From CAZTZY01 sp964617765 (lineage in GTDB: Bacteria > Pseudomonadota > Gammaproteobacteria > Pseudomonadales > DT-91), in assembly GCA_964617765.1 (NCBI GenBank), contig CAZTZY010000055.1, forward strand, positions 1 through 21,530: 21,530 nt of DNA. Reading direction: 5' to 3'. The position numbers were made by a program, and so were the translations under genes. The notes beneath the pieces are model-generated. The model searched no databases. It saw only the letters and a list, made by a program, of their open reading frames with translations, and was not told the DNA's origin. Numbering within the stretch: the first letter of the stretch is position 1; the number at the start of each line of letters is the position of its first letter. This document shows positions 13,212 to 21,235 of this stretch, piece by piece.

Positions 13212-16200
13212 TTTCAACAAGCCCCTGGGATTATCCGGGCGTATCGCCCAGGCATTTTACCGTTCGCAATTAACACCGCTGCTGGCACTGGTGGGTTTGT
13301 TAATGGGAATTTTTGCTGCCAGTATCACGCCGCGTGAAGAAGAACCCCAAATTGATGTCACCATGGCCAATGTGTTTGTCCCCTTTTATGGTGCGGCTGT
13401 TGCTGATGTGGAAAACCAGGTCACGATACCGATGGAGCAGGTGTTATCCGAGATAGAGGATGTCCAGCATGTGTATTCGGTGTCGCGTCCGGGCATATCT
13501 GTGCTGACCGTGCAGTTTGAAGTAGGCGTGCCGCGCACTGAAGCGCTGGTGCGTTTATACAATGCCATCTATTCCAACCAGGATTGGCGGCCTGCCGGTT
13601 TGGGTGTCGGGCAGCCGATCGTCAAACCTAAAAGCATTGATGATGTTTCGGTATTGAATCTCACCTTGTGGACCAAAGACACTACGCGCGGTGCCTATGA
13701 TCTTGGCCGGATAGCCCATACCCTGGAAACCGAATTACAGCGTGTGCCCGGTACGCGCAACATTGAAACCATTGGCAGCCCGGAAAAAACGGTTCGCGTC
13801 TTGCTCGATCCGGAAAAACTTGCTGCCCGTAATTTATCCATTACCGAACTGCGCCAGTCGTTGCTGGCTACCAACCAGGCCGCCCAGGCTGATGGAATAA
13901 TTAATGAAAAAGGCTATATCCCTGTACAAGCAGGAGAGTTCTTGAGTAATGCAGTGGAGTTAGCCGGGTTAGTGGTGGGTGTCACTAACGGCCACCCTGT
14001 GTATTTGCAGGATGTTGCCACTGTCGGTGAAGGTGCTGGTGAAAATCACCAATATGTCTGGCTGGCAGAACACGATAACCCGCTGCAATCGCCGGCAGTC
14101 ACCTTGGCTATCGGTAAAAAACCTGGCCAAAACGCGGTAGATATTACCCGGCAAGTTATCAGCCAGGTTGAAAAACTGAAAGGCACATTAATTCCGGAAG
14201 GTGTTGAAGTATCTGTTACGCGTAATTACGGCAACACAGCCAACGATAAAGCCAACGCACTGATTAAAAAGCTCGTTTTTGTGACGGTGTCTGTCGTCTT
14301 GCTCGTCCTCTTTGCGCTGGGCTGGCGCGAAGCTGTGGTGGTAGGCAGTGCAGTTATACTCACGCTGTTGATAACACTGTTTGCTTCCTGGGCGTGGGGA
14401 TTTACCCTCAACCGTGTATCACTGTTTGCGTTGATATTCTCGATTGGTATCCTTGTCGATGATGCCATTGTCGTGGTGGAAAATATCCACCGCCATATGG
14501 GCCTGGGTGGAAGAACCTTGGTACAAGCTATACCTACTGCGGTAGATGAGGTTGGCGGGCCGACAATACTGGCTACCTTTACGGTGATTGCCGCATTGTT
14601 GCCCATGGCATTTGTTTCGGGCCTTATGGGTCCGTACATGAGCCCGATTCCCATCAATGCCTCCATCGGCATGTTTATATCACTGATAGTGGCATTTACC
14701 GTAACACCCTGGCTATCGCTGAAACTGTTGCCACAAACCCATGCTGCAGGCGCACACGGGCACGATAGTGGCGATATTGCCAATAATAAATCCCTGCAAT
14801 TTTTCACCCGCTTGATGACACCTTTTTTGGGCATGGCCCATCGCCGTAACCGTTATCTTTTGGGTGGCACACTGGTAGGTTTGATCTTTTTGGCAATGGC
14901 ACTGGTTGGGCTCAAGCTGGTGGTATTAAAAATGCTGCCTTTTGATAACAAAAGCGAGTTCCAGGTGGTGGTTGATATGCCGGAAGGAACTGCTGTCGAA
15001 ATAACCAATGCTGCGCTGAGTACCATGGCTGAATACCTGCTGACCATTCCAGAAGTGACTCACGTACAAGGTTACGCCGGCACCGCATCACCGATCGGGT
15101 TTAATGGCCTGGTGCGGCAGTATTATTTACGCCAGGAAGCCAATATGGGTGATATCCAGGTCAACCTGCTCGATAAACACGAGCGCGACAGGGATAGCCA
15201 TACCATTGCGCAAGCGACACGGCAGGCTTTGGTAGAAATTGGCAAACCCTATGGCGCTTCAGTAAAAGTGGTAGAAGTGCCACCCGGGCCACCAGTGATG
15301 GCGCCGTTGGTGGCAGAAGTCTACGGCCCTGATTATGCCGGCCAAATAAGCGCCGCCAAGGGTTTGCGCGCACAATTCGCTAAAACCGCAGGGCTGGTTG
15401 ATATTGATGACAGTATTGAAGCTGTTGCCCCGCGGCTGGTTATTGCCGTCGATCGCAGCAAGGCAGCACAGTTAGGTGTCGCCCAGGCTGATGTCGTGGC
15501 GGCGATTACCACAGCACTGGCTGGTGATGATGTGACCTGGTTGCGTGATGGCCATGCCAAGTATCCTGTGCCGGTGCGCCTGGAGTTCAATGCTGCAGAC
15601 AAAGCCGATATAGATCGGGTATTGGCCCTGCACTTGCGCAGCCGCAGTGGAGTGCTGGTGCCCATGGCTGAAGTGGTGAATGTACGCCAGGCAACCTGGG
15701 AAAATGCCATTTACCATAAAGATTTATTGCCGGTCGTGTATGTCACCGCTGATATGGCAGGTGAACTCGATAGCCCGCTTTATGGCATGTTTGACATGGT
15801 AGGCGAACTGGGTGATTCCATCGAGCAATTTTTTATTGCTCCACCACAAGGCGCAGCCGATTACAGTGTGAAATGGGACGGCGAGTGGCAAATCACCTAT
15901 GAAACATTCCGCGATATGGGCGCTGCCTATTCCGTCGGTCTGGTGCTGATCTTTCTGTTGGTGGTCGGCCAGTTTAAATCCTATGCTGTACCGTTAGTCA
16001 TCATGGCGCCTATTGCCTTTACCTTGATAGGCATCATGCCGGGCCATGCCTTGCTAGGTGCGCAATTTACCGCAACTTCCATGATAGGCGTGATCGCCCT
16101 TGCCGGTATTATCGTGCGCAATTCCATTCTGCTGGTGGATTTCATGAACCAGTCAGTTGCTGAAGGTGTTGCTTTGGAACAGGCGGTGATCAATGCGGCC

Positions 16201-16395
16201 AGCGTGCGCGCCAAACCGATTGTGTTAACGGCATTGGCAGCCATGATGGGCGCATTCTTTATTCTTGATGACCCGATTTTTAACGGATTGGCGGTGAGCC
16301 TGATCTTTGGCTTGCTGGTGTCTACCGCATTAACACTGGTGGTGATTCCTCTGTTATATTACAGTTTGTTGCGCCGTAAGGCGGCAAAAGCCTGA
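13204..16395 (+). CDS. RND-family efflux pump permease (AcrB/HAE-like)
   Basis: A 1063-residue inner-membrane proton-driven exporter. It shows the family's internally repeated layout: TM1 (about 23-41), a large periplasmic pore domain (about 45-350), TM2-6, a second pore domain and TM8-12. The sequence ITPREEEPQID (41-51) and the TM4 proton-relay pair D419-D420 in GILVDDAIVVVENIHRH identify it as RND. In TM10 the usual Lys is replaced by Arg (GIIVRNSILLVDF), seen in several RND branches. It is co-translated with its adaptor (8-base overlap), but there is no outer-membrane factor gene nearby, so it likely borrows a TolC-type channel encoded elsewhere. Substrates are not predictable. The repressor type and DUF2892 partner suggest induction by sulfide or polysulfide stress, which is inference. 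It is full length and intact. Confidence 0.93.
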   Translation: MSDFNKPLGLSGRIAQAFYRSQLTPLLALVGLLMGIFAASITPREEEPQIDVTMANVFVPFYGAAVADVENQVTIPMEQVLSEIEDVQHVYSVSRPGISVLTVQFEVGVPRTEALVRLYNAIYSNQDWRPAGLGVGQPIVKPKSIDDVSVLNLTLWTKDTTRGAYDLGRIAHTLETELQRVPGTRNIETIGSPEKTVRVLLDPEKLAARNLSITELRQSLLATNQAAQADGIINEKGYIPVQAGEFLSNAVELAGLVVGVTNGHPVYLQDVATVGEGAGENHQYVWLAEHDNPLQSPAVTLAIGKKPGQNAVDITRQVISQVEKLKGTLIPEGVEVSVTRNYGNTANDKANALIKKLVFVTVSVVLLVLFALGWREAVVVGSAVILTLLITLFASWAWGFTLNRVSLFALIFSIGILVDDAIVVVENIHRHMGLGGRTLVQAIPTAVDEVGGPTILATFTVIAALLPMAFVSGLMGPYMSPIPINASIGMFISLIVAFTVTPWLSLKLLPQTHAAGAHGHDSGDIANNKSLQFFTRLMTPFLGMAHRRNRYLLGGTLVGLIFLAMALVGLKLVVLKMLPFDNKSEFQVVVDMPEGTAVEITNAALSTMAEYLLTIPEVTHVQGYAGTASPIGFNGLVRQYYLRQEANMGDIQVNLLDKHERDRDSHTIAQATRQALVEIGKPYGASVKVVEVPPGPPVMAPLVAEVYGPDYAGQISAAKGLRAQFAKTAGLVDIDDSIEAVAPRLVIAVDRSKAAQLGVAQADVVAAITTALAGDDVTWLRDGHAKYPVPVRLEFNAADKADIDRVLALHLRSRSGVLVPMAEVVNVRQATWENAIYHKDLLPVVYVTADMAGELDSPLYGMFDMVGELGDSIEQFFIAPPQGAADYSVKWDGEWQITYETFRDMGAAYSVGLVLIFLLVVGQFKSYAVPLVIMAPIAFTLIGIMPGHALLGAQFTATSMIGVIALAGIIVRNSILLVDFMNQSVAEGVALEQAVINAASVRAKPIVLTALAAMMGAFFILDDPIFNGLAVSLIFGLLVSTALTLVVIPLLYYSLLRRKAAKA

Positions 16396-16419
16396 TGAAT
16401 ACAAAGTGAGTATTATTAT

Positions 16420-16441
16420 AGGCCAGACTTTAGCCTGGCTT
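16420..16441 (+). terminator. Possible terminator hairpin after the RND operon
   Basis: AGGCCAG (16420-16426) and CTGGCTT (16435-16441) form a 7-bp stem with one G-T wobble and an 8-base loop, 25 bases after the pump stop. The following bases (TGTAGTTATAA) are not a real U-tract, so strength is doubtful. It lies between convergent genes. Confidence 0.35.
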
Positions 16442-16490
16442 GTAGTTATAATGGATTTTTCTGTTAAAACGCCCTGCTTGTAAGTACAAA

Positions 16491-17660
16491 TCAATCAGTA
16501 TTCTGCGATATAATTATTTGTCCTTTACTCTTTTTTGCCTGATACATTGCGGCATCGGCAGTGCTTAACAGTTCATCAACCGTGTCGCCGTGGTCGGGAT
16601 AAAAACACACACCAATACTGGTGCCTACCTGGATCTGGTGCTGTTCAAAGCGGATGGGTTTCTGGATCGCAGCAATAAGTTTGTTGCCAATTTCATACGC
16701 GTTATTACGGTCCTCGATGTTTTCAGCAACAACGGCAAATTCATCACCGCCAAAGCGCGCCACCAGATCTGATTCGCGCAAGGCAGAGCGGAAACGTTCG
16801 GCAGCAATCACCAGTACATGGTCGCCGGCTTCATGGCCATAGGTATCATTTACCGGTTTAAAACCATCGAGATCGAGATAAAACAGGGCAAACGGTTTTT
16901 TATTGCGCTTTGATCGCGCCATCGCTGTTTTTACCCGATCATAAAATAATATGCGGTTGGGTAATTTGGTCAGGCCATCGTGGGTGGCGAGAAACAGGAA
17001 ACGCTTTTCCTGGGCATCACGTTCACGCATCAGGCGGCTCTGCATGCTTTCATACACCAGCACAATGGCAATGGTGAGCAGATAGGCAATCGTCCAGTCT
17101 GTCGCTTCATTGATGGCAGCGCTTTCTACAGTCACCGTATTAATGAATTCATAGTGTTGAATCGCCATCACCAGCATGATGACCTGGATAATGAAAACCG
17201 CCGCCGCCCAGAATAAACCCCAGTTCCTGCCTACCAGGCAAAAGCCCAGCAAGGCCGGTACCGCCATGACATAAGTCGCAGGAGAAACCAAAGGCCCGCC
17301 ACTGATAAAAACCCCGGCAGAAACCGCAATACAGGCAAAAAAGGTCATCAGGTTGGCGCACAGCAGGTAATTGCCGGTATTCTTGAAATACAGCGTAATG
17401 AACACAAAGAAAATGCCGCACGGCAAGGTAATGACAAAGCCGCCGAGTTTGGTTTGGGCATCAATATTCGGTGCGAGACCCACGCCGATGATAAAACACA
17501 GGATGATGGCGGTGATGATCAAACAAATGCCCATCAATATGCGCGAGCGATACAGCTCATCCGACGTCAGTTTGGCGTTCTCCGGAATCAGGCCATCCAG
17601 AAATGCAATGGGCGCACTGGTGCGTTCAAGTTTGTCGTCGTGGCGTTCGAGAGGATTCAT
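16491..17660 (-). CDS. Membrane-anchored diguanylate cyclase (GGDEF domain)
   Basis: A 389-residue enzyme that makes the second messenger c-di-GMP from two GTP. About six membrane helices occupy residues 41-204 and form a sensor of no recognised type, followed by a short coiled linker (about 205-222). The GGDEF domain (about 223-385) is intact: DGLTKLPNR (228-236), FYLDLDGFKPVNDTYGHEAGD (260-280) with metal ligands, and GGDEF (304-308). An RxxD inhibitory site (RESD, 295-298) sits the canonical five residues before GGDEF, so feedback inhibition by c-di-GMP is expected. There is no EAL domain. It stands alone on the minus strand, convergent with the RND operon. The ribosome binding site is weak. 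The signal it senses is unknown. Confidence 0.93.
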   Translation of the reverse strand: MNPLERHDDKLERTSAPIAFLDGLIPENAKLTSDELYRSRILMGICLIITAIILCFIIGVGLAPNIDAQTKLGGFVITLPCGIFFVFITLYFKNTGNYLLCANLMTFFACIAVSAGVFISGGPLVSPATYVMAVPALLGFCLVGRNWGLFWAAAVFIIQVIMLVMAIQHYEFINTVTVESAAINEATDWTIAYLLTIAIVLVYESMQSRLMRERDAQEKRFLFLATHDGLTKLPNRILFYDRVKTAMARSKRNKKPFALFYLDLDGFKPVNDTYGHEAGDHVLVIAAERFRSALRESDLVARFGGDEFAVVAENIEDRNNAYEIGNKLIAAIQKPIRFEQHQIQVGTSIGVCFYPDHGDTVDELLSTADAAMYQAKKSKGQIIISQNTD

Positions 17661-17744
17661 AACCGGTCTTTTTTATTTTTATCATCTGGGTGTTCAAAGC
17701 TTAGTCAGCGGTTATGAATTGCGCCAATGTAACGGGGAATAAAA

Positions 17745-18407
17745 TTAACCGGCAGTTTTTTGATAAGAGAGCAATTTGCCTTTAAAGCCCAAAGTGTCTG
17801 CCAGGGCACCAATCACAGGTGTTGACGTGCAGTGAAAGCCGGAAGCCAGCATGTTTTTGGTGAAGGCTGATTGTTGTTGGCGGTTCGGGTCGATAATCAT
17901 GATCCGGGTATGCTTGCCGCTATGTTGTGCAATAAATGCCGTGAGCATGGCCGGGTGGGCAGGCTCATACAAAATATCACTGCCAATAATGAGGTCAAAT
18001 TCACCCAGGTCGGGGTTGCCGGCAGACCAGTCGCTGGCGTGAAACAGGATGGCTGGCAAATCATTCAGCAACAGGTTTTGTACCAGGAAATCGGCAACCA
18101 TCGGGTGAAAATCACTGGCGGTAATGTTGGCCCCGCGTTTTTGCAAAACGATGCTGGATAAGGCCAGGCCACAGCCCACTTCGAGAATTCTCATGCCCGG
18201 CACCAGCGGGTAATCATCCATCAGGTTGGCGAGAATAATGCCTGCAGGCCAAAACACACCGAACAAGGCCCAGGTTCCTGAATAGATGCCAGCATCGGTG
18301 GCGGCGGTATCATTGGCAGAAAATTGCTGGCGATCCAGCAGCGAGCGCAAGGCAAAGGCGTGTGCGCCGACAGTGATGGTTTCAAACTTGACCAGATAAT
18401 CCTGCAT
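17745..18407 (-). CDS. SAM-dependent methyltransferase (METTL21/family-16-like)
   Basis: A 220-residue class I methyltransferase. Motif I is ILEVGCGLALSSIVL (74-88), with an acidic ribose contact at D99 (TASDFHP) and a later DLIIGSDILYEP (138-149), the pattern of the lysine-methyltransferase-like 'family 16' group. The N-terminal GTWALFGVFWPAGIILANLM (44-63) matches the 'W-P-x-G-x-x-L' region that precedes motif I in these enzymes. The group methylates protein lysines in eukaryotes, while bacterial substrates are mostly unknown. It starts 12 bases after an AAGAG-like purine run and lies 84 bases upstream of the cyclase gene on the same strand, so co-transcription is possible. No unusual features. 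Confidence 0.8.
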   Translation of the reverse strand: MQDYLVKFETITVGAHAFALRSLLDRQQFSANDTAATDAGIYSGTWALFGVFWPAGIILANLMDDYPLVPGMRILEVGCGLALSSIVLQKRGANITASDFHPMVADFLVQNLLLNDLPAILFHASDWSAGNPDLGEFDLIIGSDILYEPAHPAMLTAFIAQHSGKHTRIMIIDPNRQQQSAFTKNMLASGFHCTSTPVIGALADTLGFKGKLLSYQKTAG

Positions 18408-18451
18408 AAGTGATTACTCTTAACCGAAAGGTATATATGAGTAATGTGCAC

Positions 18452-18468
18452 TTCAGTATTACACTGAA
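18452..18468. promoter_or_regulatory. Inverted repeat in the methyltransferase upstream region
   Basis: TTCAGT-ATTAC-ACTGAA has perfect 6-bp arms and lies 45-61 bases upstream of the methyltransferase start. It would overlap the -35 position if TATATA (minus strand, 18432-18437) were the -10 box. This suggests an operator, but only one copy is seen and the arms are short. Confidence 0.3.
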
Positions 18469-18569
18469 ACAGGCATATCATAGATAAGTCGACAGTAGCG
18501 GGTTATCTTGCACAAAGACAGCTTTCTTTCAGGCTACTGATGGCCGGTTATATTTTCAGGATGAAGTTT

Positions 18570-18685
18570 TAGGGAACCTCTGAATAACTGTCATTTCGAA
18601 CGCAGTGAGAAATCTAACTACTTGAATTAACAAGATTCTTCACTGCGTTCAGAATGACAAAAGGGAGTAATTCAGAGGTTCTTTA
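18570..18685. repeat. MITE-like palindromic element (116 bp)
   Basis: The element has perfect 12-bp terminal inverted repeats GAACCTCTGAAT (18574-18585) and ATTCAGAGGTTC (18670-18681), with weaker pairing out to TA at each end. Inside is a second long inverted repeat: TGTCATTTCGAACGCAGTGA... at 18590-18615 pairs with ...TCACTGCGTTCAGAATGACA at 18633-18659, with few mismatches and a short AT-rich loop. It encodes nothing and would fold into one long hairpin. The architecture (terminal repeats, possible TA duplication, no transposase) fits a miniature transposable element. It occupies most of the 345-base gene-free stretch between the methyltransferase and the DUF1499 gene. Confidence 0.7.
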
Positions 18686-18752
18686 GAGATGCACTTAAGC
18701 TATGATCTTGTAAGTGAGTACATCTATTACCCACTGTAGAATAGGTAATGCC

Positions 18753-19211
18753 ATGATGCTTCAAATGATACAACATCGAATACTGTGTTTAACGGGTTCA
18801 GTGCTGGTGGTGTTACTGGCAGCCTGTGCGACAAAATCACCTATCCGCTCACTGGAAGAGGGCAAGTTGCGCCTGTGCCCGAAAAGCCCGAATTGTGTTT
18901 CCAGTGAAAGCACTGTCGAAATGACAACCATAAAGCCGATAGCCTATGTTGGTGATTCAGCAAAAGCGTTAGAAATAATGAAACAAACCCTGCTGTTTAT
19001 GGGCGCACATGTAGAACGGGAAGAGAGTGATTATTTGTGGGTGACATTCCGCAGTATGATATTACGGTTTACCGATGATGTTGAAGTGCATCTGGTGCCT
19101 GAAGAAAGTTTGTTGCATATCCGTTCGGGTTCGCGCGTAGGGTATTCAGATATGGGCGCTAATCGTGAGCGGGTTGAGCATATTCGCCAGCATTTTAATG
19201 AGAAAAAATAA
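18753..19211 (+). CDS. DUF1499-family lipoprotein
   Basis: A 152-residue protein with a lipoprotein signal: a hydrophobic segment (10-24) ends in LLAAC with Cys25 as the lipid anchor. The mature part has the DUF1499 hallmark LCPKSPNCVSSES (44-56), then a compact alpha/beta domain with DYLWVTFRSMILRFTDDVEVHLVPEESLLHIRSGSRVGYSDMGANRERVEHI, matching the family to its end. The family function is unknown. I chose the ATG at 18753 because AGGT at 18743-18746 is well placed and the signal peptide then has normal length; a GTG at 18714 would add 13 residues. It lies downstream of the MITE-like repeat and is followed by a strong terminator, so it is probably a single-gene unit. Anchoring to the inner leaflet of the outer membrane is expected because +2 is Ala. 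Confidence 0.85.
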   Translation: MMLQMIQHRILCLTGSVLVVLLAACATKSPIRSLEEGKLRLCPKSPNCVSSESTVEMTTIKPIAYVGDSAKALEIMKQTLLFMGAHVEREESDYLWVTFRSMILRFTDDVEVHLVPEESLLHIRSGSRVGYSDMGANRERVEHIRQHFNEKK

Positions 19212-19255
19212 GGCGGTAAGCCTGTAACGCACAGGCATTATTGCAGGCAATAAAA

Positions 19256-19294
19256 AAGGCCGGTAGAAGTTATTCTGCCGGCCTTTGATTTTTT
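19256..19294. terminator. Strong bidirectional rho-independent terminator
   Basis: AAGGCCGGTAGAA (19256-19268) pairs with TTCTGCCGGCCTT (19273-19285) in a 13-bp stem with one G-T wobble and a 4-base loop. A T-run (19289-19294) follows on the plus strand, and an A-run (19252-19257) gives a U-tract on the minus strand. It serves the DUF1499 gene and the convergent Ig-like/ice-binding gene. A second smaller hairpin (GCCTGT/ACAGGC, 19220-19236) lies just before it. Confidence 0.9.
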
Positions 19295-19336
19295 ATACCT
19301 CAATCCTTATGAGGCATGTACCTCAATCACGCAACT

Positions 19337-21235
19337 TCATTCTGGACAACCGTTACCAGGTACTGAAACTACATTTGAATCAAACACAAAGGCGCCAGCA
19401 GTAAATGCCCCCGCTAACAACCTGCCACAAGAGCTTGCACCGGTTTCCATAGTGATGCTTGCAGAGGCCAGTATGTTACCTGAGAATTCGGTATAGGTTC
19501 CCAGCGTTGCTGATGAACCCACTTGCCACCAGACATTGGAAGCCTTGGCACCGTTCCGCAACAGGATGCGTGTATGTGCAGCCGGAGAGATGGCTCCCGC
19601 AGCGGTATCAAGACTGGAAGAAGACTGGAAGATAAACACCGCATTCACATCACCTTGAGCATCCAGCATAATATCGCCAGTGATCAGGATGGATGTTAGT
19701 GATTGATAAAGGCCAGGATAGAACAGGTTATCATTAAGAACCTCGGCACTTCCGGTAGAATCACCGAGCGTAGTAGCTGCCGGCAAGTTAATAACGTCTG
19801 CCATATTCATTGAACCTGCAGCCGGTGGGCCAGCAGGTGGAGTAATACTCAGGAACACAGCCAGTAAATCCGCTTTGATGGCACCTGAGGTAGTACCTGC
19901 ATCTGGATACAAGGGACTGATCACCAGGCCATTAATGGTAGGGGGATTTCCGCCGCACAGGCCAAAGCCACCCGCTCCATCAATCTGCACAAAATTACAG
20001 TCTGCGGTAGGGTCAAGCACAACATTACCGTTAATAGTGGTTGCGCCTGTATTGGTTACGCCGGCAGTGGCAGCAATACCAAATGTAGCGATAACACCAA
20101 GATTAACCTCTGGAATACATACACCAGTGGGCGGGCCTGCAGTAAATTCCCAGGTATAATCAATCAGCATTTCATTGCCCACGATAGCTGCATCTTTTAC
20201 GCCGGTAGCGCCACTTTTAATGGTTACAGTATATATAACACCTTCAGTTAATGGCTCGAAAGGGGTAAAAGTAGCGATAGTACCAGTGGTGTTATCAAGG
20301 GTAATTGACGCTGCGTCTACCGGAGTAAATAATGGACCAGGGCCGGTAATGGTAAATGTTGAAGAGTTCACGCTGGCATCTGACATCCGTAACATGGAAG
20401 GCACAACAAAGGTGGCTTCAACGGCACGGGTAGGGCAAACACCAACAGCATTGGCATCAGGCACAATAGTCAGGTCATCAACAGAAACATTGGCTGGCGG
20501 TAAAGCCGCTGCTGTAGTAAATGTCCAGATATAAGCACTGGCTGCCGGTGGAACTGGCAACTGGTTGCCGGCCAGGCCGTTCAACGCAATATCTGTTGCG
20601 GTAGCAACAATGGTTGCGGTATAGGTTGTATCTACATCCAGATCAACATCAGGTGTAAACGATGCTGTCTGGTTACCCACGGAGTAACTTACCGTACCTG
20701 CTACAGGTGATACACAGGGTAATTCGCAGGTCAGTACAAAGCTGCCAGGTGCAGTGATAGAAGCTTCGAGCATATCCTCAGAGAATACCGCAGTAATGGC
20801 TGCGTTAGTCGGTGCATCAACAGTAGGGCCTGGATCGCTGGTCACAGGGAAAGTCACAGTGACCATCGGCTGAGTGGTGTCACCTGCAGCACCTGTGGTG
20901 AAATGCCAGACATAGGGTTCGTCGAGAGCAACACCTTCAGAAATACTTTGTGCTCCGGTAATCGTAACAATATAGGCTGTTAGTTGAGATAATGGTGCAT
21001 CCAGCGTATAGGTTGCTATGGTATTGGTCATGTCCAGCGATACAGTGCCAGTAGGATTCACACAAGGAGCAAAACATTCGATGATAAAACTGGAGTCACC
21101 GGTTATTGGCAGCATCGATTCGCTGAAAGTTGCGGTAATCACTGTATCGTTGAATGCCACATCAAAATCGTTATTGTAAAATAGGTCGTTTAGTGACAAT
21201 GGATTTATAAACAGGGGAGGCCATCTGGTTGCCAT
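19337..21235 (-). CDS. Bacterial Ig-like (Big_5) repeats plus ice-binding-type (DUF3494) domain protein, probably 5'-truncated
   Basis: A 632-residue reading frame. Three Ig-like Big_5/SbsA repeats (about 22-115, 121-242, 249-366) share the pattern T-x-x-x-A-x-F-S-E-x-M-L and end in YxWxFTTG or similar. The first two each carry a Cys pair (C54/C58, C170/C174). The C-terminal domain (about 376-625) is of the DUF3494 ice-binding/adhesin beta-solenoid family: TNTGATTINGNVV (394-406), YPGLYQSLTSILITGDIMLDAQGD (506-529), NAVFIFQ (531-537), GAKASNVWWQVGSSATLGT (562-580). Such proteins are secreted and either bind ice or act as adhesins. Here no signal peptide is present. The first 20 residues (MATRWPPLFI...) are the other-frame reading of a different gene, and homology begins at about residue 21. 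The true 5' end is missing, and expression from this ATG is doubtful. No PEP-CTERM or sorting tail is seen. Confidence 0.85.
   Translation of the reverse strand: MATRWPPLFINPLSLNDLFYNNDFDVAFNDTVITATFSESMLPITGDSSFIIECFAPCVNPTGTVSLDMTNTIATYTLDAPLSQLTAYIVTITGAQSISEGVALDEPYVWHFTTGAAGDTTQPMVTVTFPVTSDPGPTVDAPTNAAITAVFSEDMLEASITAPGSFVLTCELPCVSPVAGTVSYSVGNQTASFTPDVDLDVDTTYTATIVATATDIALNGLAGNQLPVPPAASAYIWTFTTAAALPPANVSVDDLTIVPDANAVGVCPTRAVEATFVVPSMLRMSDASVNSSTFTITGPGPLFTPVDAASITLDNTTGTIATFTPFEPLTEGVIYTVTIKSGATGVKDAAIVGNEMLIDYTWEFTAGPPTGVCIPEVNLGVIATFGIAATAGVTNTGATTINGNVVLDPTADCNFVQIDGAGGFGLCGGNPPTINGLVISPLYPDAGTTSGAIKADLLAVFLSITPPAGPPAAGSMNMADVINLPAATTLGDSTGSAEVLNDNLFYPGLYQSLTSILITGDIMLDAQGDVNAVFIFQSSSSLDTAAGAISPAAHTRILLRNGAKASNVWWQVGSSATLGTYTEFSGNILASASITMETGASSCGRLLAGAFTAGAFVFDSNVVSVPGNGCPE

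Noticed and set aside
14226..14834. A 202-codon reading frame opposite the RND pump gene
   Set aside because: It is a shadow of the pump coding sequence on the other strand, low in recognisable motifs and without a ribosome binding site.
18570..18685. A CRISPR-like or tRNA structure
   Set aside because: It is a single long inverted repeat without regular direct repeats and has no cloverleaf or anticodon arm.
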